From assembly GCF_010672085.1 (NCBI RefSeq), contig NZ_JAAHHT010000034.1:1-45099 (forward strand): a DNA stretch of 45,099 bases, in the 5' to 3' direction. The notes beneath the pieces were generated by a model that was given only the letters and a program-made list of their open reading frames with translations, was not told where the DNA came from and searched no databases. Positions 35,201-42,061 of this stretch are shown here, in pieces. Numbering within the stretch: position 1 is the stretch's first letter; every line of letters begins with the position of its first letter. This stretch comes from Okeania sp. SIO3I5 (lineage in GTDB: Bacteria > Cyanobacteriota > Cyanobacteriia > Cyanobacteriales > Microcoleaceae). The position numbers were made by a program, and so were the translations under genes.

Positions 35201-37946
35201 TGCGACTACCAGCAACTACCTGGGTGATAGTGCTGTATTCCATTTTTTGTAATTCCAGCAGAATATTTTCTCCAGAAAGTGTTTTTCCTTCAGAATTAGT
35301 CACAATAATTTCTACCGGAAATTTTTGATTAGCTTCGGCAACAAATTTACTTTTTAAACCTATTAACTTCTCACTTGGTAGAGCAGTAAATGTTTGAGTA
35401 TCAGCTACAGAAAGATTAGATATATCTGTCACTTCCACATCTACTTGATAAGTCATTGGGTAAGGTAAATCTTTCCCGACTGTAAATATTTGATTATCCG
35501 CACCTTTATTATCTAGCACTACATTTTTTTGCAGTACATTATGAGGAACAGTCGGCGCTTCTGCCGGCCAAAACCATTGACGACCAAAATCAAATTCTTG
35601 CCAATCTTTGGGAGTAAATTCTGTTTTTTGGCGAGTCAGATAATATTTAGCCTTTGCTCCTTGAACTGGCGAACCAAACAAATAATTACTTTCAGCTTCC
35701 GCGCCAATTTCTTCACCAAGAAAAGCAATTTGTTGATCAAGTTTCAGGTCTACTTTAAAATTAGGTGGTTTAAATTCAGCAACCCGAAATTGCCCGTAAA
35801 TTTCTACGCCATTTTCTCCTTTAGCCTCCACATTGTAATAACCCAATGCTTGATTATTATCCAGAGGAATTTCTAGGGAGAAAGTACCAAATTTATTAGT
35901 CGTTTGAGTACCTAAATTTTTATTATTACCATCTGGATTATTTAGAGTAACTTGATAATCTATATTTTTAGCTTGTTTCAAGTCACCATTTTCCAAATAA
36001 TAAGCAGCTCCAGTCAACCAAACCTTTTCCCCAGGTTGATAAAGTTCTCTATCTGAAAAAATAGTACCCCGCGATTCTGGTTTTCCACTATCCCAACCAG
36101 AATAAATGCCATAACCATAAGTACCACTATATTCTTTCGTACTGGCAAATGCCCAATCTCGATCTTCTTTGGCAATTACTAATAATTTTGGTGGTTGAAA
36201 AAAACGCTGACCGTTCATACATTTTTTTAAGTCTGTCTTACTCAAACTTAGCAGACCAAATTCATCAGTTTTTCCAGTCGCACAAGCAGTCGGTTTAGGT
36301 CGAGATTTTGCATTTAATTGAGATGGATAAATCTCCACATCTGCCACTGCCGGAGAACCATCATCCAGATGATTTACTTTAATAATTCCCGACTCTGGGA
36401 ACCACTGAGAAAATACTCCCAAATTTGTTAGTTGTACTAATCCATAAAATGTTGGTTCCTGCCATTTTTGTTCACCATTTTGTTCATAAGAACTCGTCCG
36501 TGCTTGTACTCCATAAGCTAACATTCCGGTCTGACCACCGAGTTGTTCTCGTAGGGGAACTGCTACTTCAGTAATTTGATTTTTTTCCCCATAAATAGGA
36601 TAACTTTTCCACCTTCTAGTTACGGGTAATAAGTTCTTCCTATTTCTTCTAGGATAAGCTGATTCTGTGTAAACTAAATCTGTTGGTTGTACAACTTTAT
36701 AAGCCGCTTTATATTCTGATTCAGGCAAATTTACTGTAGAAATATTCAGTTGTAAATTTTGACTAGACGGAAAAATATTTAACCCACCAGGTACAGAAAT
36801 ATCAGCAGATAAATCTCCCGTTTGATAATCTAATACCACCGGCTCACTCAATACTTGCCCAAACTTATCTTTGACATTTGCGCCGATAGTAATTTTATAG
36901 TTTGTATCCGGTTCCAATAACCAAGGATTCAGACTAACAATATTATAGTTATCATAAGCTTGAATCAGATTTTTAGTCTCTTTTGAAGCAGGTTCAATTG
37001 TGATATTTTCAACTGCCGAACTAGGTACAACCCCATGATTAAATTCCAACATAGGATTACCGTTAACAAATCTATCACTTCCCTTAGAAAATTTGAGTTG
37101 AGAAAATTCAAAATCAGAGTAAGTTTCTACTTCACTAACAAAAGGAGTTTGACTAGACAAATTACCTTTCAATGGCTGAATACCAGAATCAAATTCCAAC
37201 CGATATTTAGTACCTTTTTCCAGAGTTACTTCGGGAGTAATCAAATAATTCCATTGACGCCCAGAAGAGTCAAATTCTTCTCTGGAAAATTCTTCTTCAT
37301 CAGCAGTTTCTAATCTTTCTAAACTAACTGTAAAAGGTAAACTTTCTGTCTTACCGTCTGGCAAAAATTTTAAATTTTCTGTAATTGAATCTAAATCCAA
37401 TTCCACATTTGAAGTAAATTTGAGAGTCGGATTCAGATCGATCGCTTCTACTCTCCTGTTGTCTTTTTTGCTAGTTGGCAAATTCGTTAGTTTGACCGCT
37501 TCAGTATTAAAAGTCCAGGCTAAATCTGCATCTAATTGATGATTTTTCAAGTCAGACAAACCAGCTTTCAAAGTAACTTTTATTCTCGTAGATTTAGGAA
37601 AAGCTTCCGCTGGTTGAAACCCTACCATTTTCGGAGTCAAAAACCGGAATTCACCCGGTAATTCCGGGAAGATTTCAAACTGCTTTAACTTTTCCTGTTG
37701 TTGTGGAGAATCTAAAACTTCCAAAGGAATTAAAGCATCTTTAAACCGAATCCGAATTTGATTTAAAGTTGCTGCTTCTCCCGTCGGACTAATCTGTTCT
37801 ATCCACTCCGGTAGTCGAGGAGTAATTATTAAATCTACCATAGGTAACTTTTCCTGCTTTGAGGTAGTGCTAAAAATACCGCAAGCTCCAATCACAAAGA
37901 CCAGGAATAATCCAAAGAGAAAATGTTTCCAATATTTAAGAATCAT
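32226..37946 (-). CDS. Alpha-2-macroglobulin family lipoprotein
   Basis: A 1906-residue giant envelope protein. The N-terminus has a signal peptide with lipobox VIGAC (Cys22), so it is a lipoprotein. MG-type beta domains follow, with recognisable pieces SDRELYQPGEKVWLTGAAYY (MG2-like), TDEFGLLSL, the A2M core VMTDERGKATVSFKIPDDLT, TWRVMTVATDGDLHFG, a terpenoid-cyclase-like helical domain (LPDGGFAYYPGRKDSNPYLT) and a receptor-binding-like end. The thioester CxEQ motif expected before the helical domain is missing: the aligned site reads LPFLEPVASQ. It therefore belongs to the thioester-less class. Such proteins trap proteases in the periplasm, often with PBP1C. No pbpC is next to it. Confidence 0.92.
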   Translation of the reverse strand: MILKYWKHFLFGLFLVFVIGACGIFSTTSKQEKLPMVDLIITPRLPEWIEQISPTGEAATLNQIRIRFKDALIPLEVLDSPQQQEKLKQFEIFPELPGEFRFLTPKMVGFQPAEAFPKSTRIKVTLKAGLSDLKNHQLDADLAWTFNTEAVKLTNLPTSKKDNRRVEAIDLNPTLKFTSNVELDLDSITENLKFLPDGKTESLPFTVSLERLETADEEEFSREEFDSSGRQWNYLITPEVTLEKGTKYRLEFDSGIQPLKGNLSSQTPFVSEVETYSDFEFSQLKFSKGSDRFVNGNPMLEFNHGVVPSSAVENITIEPASKETKNLIQAYDNYNIVSLNPWLLEPDTNYKITIGANVKDKFGQVLSEPVVLDYQTGDLSADISVPGGLNIFPSSQNLQLNISTVNLPESEYKAAYKVVQPTDLVYTESAYPRRNRKNLLPVTRRWKSYPIYGEKNQITEVAVPLREQLGGQTGMLAYGVQARTSSYEQNGEQKWQEPTFYGLVQLTNLGVFSQWFPESGIIKVNHLDDGSPAVADVEIYPSQLNAKSRPKPTACATGKTDEFGLLSLSKTDLKKCMNGQRFFQPPKLLVIAKEDRDWAFASTKEYSGTYGYGIYSGWDSGKPESRGTIFSDRELYQPGEKVWLTGAAYYLENGDLKQAKNIDYQVTLNNPDGNNKNLGTQTTNKFGTFSLEIPLDNNQALGYYNVEAKGENGVEIYGQFRVAEFKPPNFKVDLKLDQQIAFLGEEIGAEAESNYLFGSPVQGAKAKYYLTRQKTEFTPKDWQEFDFGRQWFWPAEAPTVPHNVLQKNVVLDNKGADNQIFTVGKDLPYPMTYQVDVEVTDISNLSVADTQTFTALPSEKLIGLKSKFVAEANQKFPVEIIVTNSEGKTLSGENILLELQKMEYSTITQVVAGSRNPRYQVEYKTVATEKVKTGNKPKTVNLTAPESGSYRIRANFANAENDITATDIQIWATGAGQVYWGGRNENRLEIKLDKDTYQVGETVTALIQSPYPEGELYFAVVRDKPLYEKITKVTGGAPEIQFQVTENMLPNAAVQAVLVRQGQPLENVEPGSVEDLTKVGFAPFKIDLADKYLNVEVTPQRPEVEPGVIETVDLVAKNSQGQPTKAQFTVMVVNEAVLQLSGHRPPDLVETVYAEQPISTRFNDNREEVVMAEMATSLRKGWGFGGGLSSGAAGTRIRKDFQSLAYYNGSVMTDERGKATVSFKIPDDLTTWRVMTVATDGDLHFGNGEATFITTQPLMSNPVLPQFARIGDKFEGGIAVTNNTGKKGSLKINGEVTQNILFAKNSQTTETLRTNADSGTNAYRFPMEAKQPGEAKMLFTTDLNNTNTDGLEVTLPVQSLAASETVVESGKTDSQVQIPLNITENVMPDVGGLEISLASTLIPEITAPAKTVLEKEQLPFLEPVASQLAIASNLEILAEKYEQAFVDFNPEQQAKLALEKLEKLQLPDGGFAYYPGRKDSNPYLTPYAAEAIAQAKKAFPDLVDDSMLSRLRSYLNDLLADPGKYDYCSEQLCRNQVRLNTLMALSELGDTRNSFLSDIYQQREKLPQVDQIKLARYLSTFPKWRKQSEEMFNEIQESVYETGRSATLNLPATWGWMNSTTASQSQALRLFITRDAKPEVIDRLLQSLLNLRRDSTWRTTYDNAEALTALVTYSNTQPAPPNFVATAKLSGKQLDAARFQGYENPNLSVNVAIDSLPKGESDLVLEKSGEGKLHYLVEYSYRLPGNQPGRYNGLRVAREIRPANTVRTLHETSVLQRMDLSEAPSTLDVSAGQVFDIRVEIITDRPVDHVVINDPLPAGLEAVDTSFQTATSAVEAKADSWQIGYQQIYRDRVEAYADRLTPGVYTLHYLVRSVTPGTFIWPGAEARLQYAPEEFGRSATTMLVVK

Positions 37947-38568
37947 ATTTGTTTGATTTGAGAGTAGTTTTTATCAATGGATAATGGATAATGGATAATT
38001 GATAATTTAAAATTGATAATTAGAGATAGCTTTTATTAATCTATAATTGATATTTTCGTGATAGTTTTCATTATCCATTATCCATTAAAAAGATTTCCTT
38101 ATATTCAATTCAGTTACGGTTTTAACCAGAGGTAATTATCCATTATAAATTAATGAACCACAATTATTAAGGGTTGAGCGACTGAATAGAATATACTGTT
38201 TAATCTATTTATGGTCAAATATTATATCTCTAATAGTGCAAATTGACAATTTCAACAATTCATAATCATTCCTTCAATTTTATCGACTGTTTATATAGCA
38301 ATCCTAAATAGGTTGTAACAATTCAAAAACTAGAAATAAACTCCGAAACTCTTCCCTATTGCCTATTCCCTATTCCCTATTCCCGAAAAGCGGTAAGATT
38401 TTTATACACAAATACATTAGAGGATTGCTATAGTGTCAAATAAGTATTAAAAGATTAAGGATATGAGCCACAGTTTAATACTTTCCTGAATTTGCTCTAC
38501 GAGAAACTAAGCGATCGCCTCCGCAAATAAAGAATTATAAAGAGTAAGTAGGGAGCAGGGAGTATTCA

Positions 38569-38688
38569 TTAATGGATAACGGATAATGGATAATTACCTC
38601 TCCCTAAAAGGAAAAAATTTATTTTGTTCCCCTTTATTGGGGAGGCTAAGAAAGCTGAATTATTTAATTATTTAATTATTAATTATTC
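38569..38688 (-). repeat. Dispersed 125-bp repeat, copy 2
   Basis: Reverse complement of the element at 20396-20520: the AATTATTTAATTATT run, the CCTTTATTGGGGAGG hairpin, AAGGAAAAAATTTATTTT and ATTACCTCTCCC occur in mirrored order. Confidence 0.65.
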
Positions 38689-38962
38689 GGTCATAAAGAA
38701 TTAACTATTTATAGCTAAGAAAGAATTGCTTCTTGACAATTACTTAAGAAACCGAGTTGGTCGGAGATTAATATCAGCAAGTGTAGGGTATTGGATACTT
38801 TCCCCAGTTTCTCTGCTTTTAAGTCGGGCTTGCTGATTAAATATAAAAGCATTTACAGAGCAAGGTTTTAGTCATTTTAATTCGTGAAAAAGTACCAGTT
38901 TTTCGGTTAAAATAGCTGCATAAAGTCAGCACTTTGGGGTAATCTCATTTCTCTGTAAAAAT

Positions 38963-39024
38963 GCGCTTAATAATTATTACTAAAGCCTGAATTTTTCCAA
39001 TAGTTGTTATCTTTTATTAAGCGC
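38963..39024. repeat. Inverted repeat GCGCTTAATAA
   Basis: Eleven bases GCGCTTAATAA at 38963-38973 pair with TTATTAAGCGC at 39014-39024, enclosing 40 bp. It could be a hairpin or a very small MITE. No gene is inside. Confidence 0.5.
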
Positions 39025-39252
39025 AACATCAGGTCGAAATTGTATAACTATGGCAGAAAAATCAAGGAAAAATTATTTCTCCTGCTTCCCACACTTCCCA
39101 GACTTCCCACACTTCCCAGACTTCCCACACTTCTCACCCTTCTCACCCTTCCCACATTTTCCAGTCATTTGAAGAAGAAAAATATAAGAACCTTTTGACG
39201 ATTCACCGTTCAGTTTGCCATAATTGCCCTAGCAGTTAAACTTGTAAAGTAA

Positions 39253-39380
39253 TATCATGTCCGGTTGAATAGTTATAAATAATTAGGGAGGAGTCAGGAG
39301 ACTTGAGACTTGAGACTGGAGAAAAGAATGTACTAGGAGAAAGAAGTGTTTTGATCACGCTCTTATCCGGACATGGTATA
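39253..39380. mobile_element. MITE-like inverted repeat with ATGTCCGG ends
   Basis: TATCATGTCCGG (39253) and CCGGACATGGTATA (39380) form imperfect inverted ends, with TA at each outer edge. The interior contains GGAGTCAGGAGACTTGAGAC short repeats. A solo half-end, CGGACATGATATA, lies near 41497. The element ends 30 bases before the response-regulator start and so overlaps its promoter region. Confidence 0.55.
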
Positions 39381-39409
39381 ACAATATAAATAAAGAGGAT
39401 AGTTTTAAT

Positions 39410-40123
39410 ATGGTATCTATTAAAATTCTTGTGGTTGAGGATGACTCAGCAATTAGAAACTTAGTTCATCGCTATTTAAATCAACAAAACTATCGAGTAG
39501 AGTCCGTAGAAGATGGTGCAAAAGCTTTAGTTTTGTTCAAGGAATTTCAACCAGACTTAGTTATCTTGGATATTAATTTACCAGACACTACTGGTTTTCA
39601 ACTTTGTCAGGAAATGCAAAGTTATAATGATGTATTTGTACTGATGCTGACGAGTTTAGCTGATGAAGCAGATAAAGTCAAAGGTTTTGGTTTAGGTGCT
39701 GATGATTATCTCACCAAACCATTTGGTTTAGTAGAACTTGGTGCTCGTATTAGAGCAATTTTGAAACGTCAAAAATCACCTTCTCAAAAAAAATTAGAGC
39801 AATTAATGTTCGGGGATTTAGTGTTAGATTCTACTACTAGAGAAGTTAAATTTAAGAATAAAATTATCCCTCTAACTCATATACAATTTAACCTTTTATT
39901 TTGTCTTGCTAGTAAACCTGGCTATGCTTGGAAACGCTCGGAAATATATTATAAAGTATGGGATAGTCAGTGGGTGGGAGACCCAAAGTGTTCTGATGTA
40001 CATATTGGTCAGATTCGCAAAAAATTTAGAGAATCTGGCTGTGATTTTGAATATATAACAACTGTTTGGAAAGTTGGTTATAAATTTGAAACTCCTCCAG
40101 AAAATGATTCTCTAGAGGAGTAA
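39410..40123 (+). CDS. OmpR/PhoB-type response regulator, orphan
   Basis: A 237-residue regulator. The receiver domain (1-120) has acidic residues EDD (10-12), phospho-acceptor Asp54 (VILDINLPD), Thr81 (MLTS) and Lys103 (LTKPF). The winged-helix effector domain (about 130-230) shows FGDLVLDSTTREVKF, TRxEF-like THIQFNLLFCLASKPGYAWKR, and the recognition-helix region SDVHIGQIRKKFRESG followed by WKVGYKF. No histidine kinase gene is adjacent, so its partner is elsewhere. The ATG follows AAAGAGGATAG, a reasonable ribosome site. A MITE-like repeat upstream may influence its expression. Regulon unknown. Confidence 0.9.
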   Translation: MVSIKILVVEDDSAIRNLVHRYLNQQNYRVESVEDGAKALVLFKEFQPDLVILDINLPDTTGFQLCQEMQSYNDVFVLMLTSLADEADKVKGFGLGADDYLTKPFGLVELGARIRAILKRQKSPSQKKLEQLMFGDLVLDSTTREVKFKNKIIPLTHIQFNLLFCLASKPGYAWKRSEIYYKVWDSQWVGDPKCSDVHIGQIRKKFRESGCDFEYITTVWKVGYKFETPPENDSLEE

Positions 40124-40503
40124 GAAATGTTAATTTTAAAATGTAATAATTAGGGTTTGCTGAAAAAGTATACGCGAGTAAGGGTAGGAGTCAGGAGACA
40201 GGAGACAGGAGACAGGAGGAATGGATAATTTAGAGTTGCTAGTCGGATATTTTATCCCTTGGTTTTTCTGCCTCGCGTCAACCCTTTCATCCTAACTTTT
40301 TTAGCTTTTTAGAATAAAATCCCTGTACTTTTTCAATGCCTAAAAAGGCTTTAGTCTTTGTATGTAAATGCTTTGATATTTAATCAGCAGAGCAATAATT
40401 ATCAAAATTTTGACTATAGGAATCATATTGAAAAATTAACAGTCAAATTATTGCCCGTTGCCTATTCTCTATTCCCTTACCGAAAAATTTGGGTTTAAAG
40501 CCT

Positions 40504-40568
40504 CCCCTTGGATAGCGGTCGAGGGATGCCGAGGTCTCCTCGGCATATCCAATCGACCAAGAGAGGGG
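40504..40568. repeat. Long imperfect hairpin within a dispersed repeat
   Basis: The central stem ATGCCGAGG TCT CCTCGGCAT is perfect. Outer arms CCCCTTGG...GGTCGA and TCGACC(A)AGAGAGGGG extend it to about 65 bases. It sits where the other copies of this repeat have only a short loop, so it looks like an insertion in copy 3. Confidence 0.7.
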
Positions 40569-40721
40569 ATAATAAATAAAAATTTTCATAATTAGTCAAT
40601 CCTATCCGTTTTCAAGGAGAGGTAATTATTCATTATTCATTATTCATTATTCATTGTTGAACTCATGCCTAGAAATAAAACCCACACAGATATTTCAGTG
40701 TGGGAAGATGAGGAATAAAAA

Positions 40722-40874
40722 AAGACATCTCCTGAAAATAAATTTGCTCTTTTTTTACTATAAACTAGAGTTGTAAAATTTACTCAACACATCATTTTCC
40801 CTACCTTTTCAGTCAAAATATCTTCCCTGTTCCCTACTTTTACAAAAAGTCTATATCTTTTTCGGAGATGTCTA
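40722..40874. mobile_element. MITE, TAGACATCT family, copy 3
   Basis: AGACATCTCCTGAAAA at the left pairs with TTTTTCGGAGATGTCT at the right. The ends match the elements at 7591-7659 and 26200-26310. It lies directly beyond the stop of the NfeD-like gene. Confidence 0.55.
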
Positions 40875-40892
40875 ATAGATATATAGTTAAAA

Positions 40893-41234
40893 TTACAACA
40901 AAATTAAGAGTAGTAGTAAGAAATTACCGAGAACGAATAAAGGTGTTGCAGGAGGTAATTTTTTCTTGCCTTGAGAAGGATAAGCATCATCATTATTTGG
41001 AAAAGTATCTACAATCAGAGTAATATTATCATTACCTAACACATACACAACTTCTTCAGGATAAACTGTAATTTCTTGGAGACATTTAGCATTCCATACA
41101 CTACCTCGATAGCGGATTCTACCAATTTCATTAGGTTGAATTATTTCATCAACAACTGCTTCCTTAGACATAGTTAATAGATATGGGTTATTTTCGCTAG
41201 AAGTTTTGAAAACGCCATTGATAGTATTTAACAT
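40893..41234 (-). CDS. Small NfeD-like OB-fold protein with C-terminal membrane anchor
   Basis: A 113-residue protein. Residues about 28-76 (DEIIQPNEIGRIRYRGSVWN, then ITVYPEEVVYVLGNDNITLI) match the OB-fold of NfeD C-termini, which cap membrane-bound NfeD/stomatin complexes. A hydrophobic tail (TPLFVLGNFLLLLLILL) forms one membrane helix, the reverse of the usual order. The start is supported by AGGAG eight bases upstream. Such short NfeD-like proteins are common in cyanobacteria with no assigned role. No stomatin gene is adjacent. The OB-fold assignment is reasonable; function unknown. Confidence 0.65.
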   Translation of the reverse strand: MLNTINGVFKTSSENNPYLLTMSKEAVVDEIIQPNEIGRIRYRGSVWNAKCLQEITVYPEEVVYVLGNDNITLIVDTFPNNDDAYPSQGKKKLPPATPLFVLGNFLLLLLILL

Positions 41235-41371
41235 TTATATACTCCTTATTTAGAATTTAGAATTTAGAAATTTGCTTGTGTATTGCTTTAGTATTCTTGG
41301 AAAGCTTTAGTATTCTTAGAATTAAGGGTATTAACCCCAAAAAAACTTAAATTTTTTGTAGATATTCCTTG

Positions 41372-41486
41372 TGGAATAGGCATCTTGCCTGTTATGGAAT
41401 AGGCATCTTGCCTGTTATGGAATAGGCATCTTGCCTGTTATGGAATAGGCATCTTGCCTGTTATGGAATAGGCATCTTGCCTGTTA
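41372..41486. repeat. Five perfect 23-bp tandem repeats
   Basis: The unit TGGAATAGGCATCTTGCCTG plus TTA occurs at 41372, 41395, 41418, 41441 and 41464. It contains the small palindrome GGCATCTTGCC and closely resembles the interior of the MITE at 5691-5815 (GTGGAATGGGCATCTTGCCC). Confidence 0.9.
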
Positions 41487-41597
41487 GGTTTACCAGCGGA
41501 CATGATATAACTACGATAGAAACTTTAGTATTAATTTTGTCTACATTTGAATATTCGGTCTTCCCAGTTGTAAATCTGGAAGTTTTTCTCGAAATTA

Positions 41598-41685
41598 TAG
41601 CGCTACTTGAATCGGGAATAGGGAATAGTAAACTGTCAAAGGGTTTCAATATGTATAAATGTCTTAACCTTAATGCGTAGCGCTA
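41598..41685. mobile_element. TAGCGCTAC MITE, short copy
   Basis: Ends TAGCGCTAC/GTAGCGCTA with TA on both outer sides. The right arm (TAACCTTAATGC) is the reverse complement of the left arm of the element at 25813-25925, so this copy lies in the opposite orientation. Confidence 0.75.
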
Positions 41686-41936
41686 TAAAAAATAGAATCC
41701 GGGTAATTAGTTATTGTATCTCTGAGGAGTCAGGAGTGGGGGAGTGGGGGAGTGGGGGAGTGGGGGAGTAGGGGAGTAGGGGAGTAGGAAGTTATGTATT
41801 TTTGACTATTTGGAGATATCTGTTTGGTATCAATGCCCAGGATGTTGATTTTTGAGTAGCGCAATTTTCTGTGGGAATTATGCCAGAAAAAGGTTTAAAA
41901 ATACTCTAATACACCTCCAATAACCGATCCCCCCAC

Positions 41937-42050
41937 ACCTCCCACACCTCCCACACCTCCCACACCTCCCACACCTCCCACACTCCCCACACTCCCCACA
42001 CTTCCCACACTCCCCACACTCCCCACACCTCCCACACTCCCCTACTCCCC
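41937..42050. repeat. CCCACACCT-type 9-bp minisatellite
   Basis: About a dozen near-identical 9-bp units of CCCACACCT and variants. It begins 12 bases beyond the CHAT gene stop and is the reverse complement of the unit at 32077-32130. Confidence 0.85.
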
Positions 42051-42061
42051 ACACCTTTTTC

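Larger units (their letters stand above)
37947..39409. other. 1.46-kb gene-free region of dispersed repeats
   Basis: No credible gene. It holds GGATAATGGATAATGGATAA repeats (37977-38000), short ATTCCCTATTCCC runs (38355-38385), a dispersed 125-bp repeat (38569-38688), an inverted pair GCGCTTAATAA (38963-39024), CTTCCCACACTTCCCAGA-type tandem repeats (39085-39160) and a MITE-like inverted repeat (39253-39380). An open frame at 39004-39198 is translated repeat DNA. Confidence 0.6.
40124..40892. other. Gene-free region with repeats and hairpins
   Basis: No gene in about 770 bp. It holds GGAGACAGGAGACAGGAGAC repeats (40195-40218), an enlarged copy of the dispersed 125-bp repeat (40478-40656) with a long hairpin at 40504-40568, ATTCATTATTCATTATTCATT repeats (40627-40655), a hairpin CCCACAC/GTGTGGG (40681-40704) and a MITE (40722-40874). 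Confidence 0.6.
41235..42061. other. Gene-free region dominated by tandem repeats
   Basis: No gene. It holds five 23-bp repeats (41372-41486), a half-end of the ATGTCCGG element (about 41497), a TAGCGCTAC MITE (41598-41685), GTGGGGGAGT-type 10-bp repeats (about 41737-41788) and ACCTCCCAC-type repeats (41937-42050). Open frames here are translated repeats. Confidence 0.65.

Noticed and set aside
39004-39198. 64-codon open frame ending in many Leu/Pro/Thr repeats
   Set aside because: It is a translation of the CTTCCCACA-type tandem repeat with no ribosome site.
40681-40704. Hairpin CCCACAC/GTGTGGG as a terminator of the response regulator
   Set aside because: It lies about 560 bp beyond the stop and has no U-tract; kept only as part of the repeat region.
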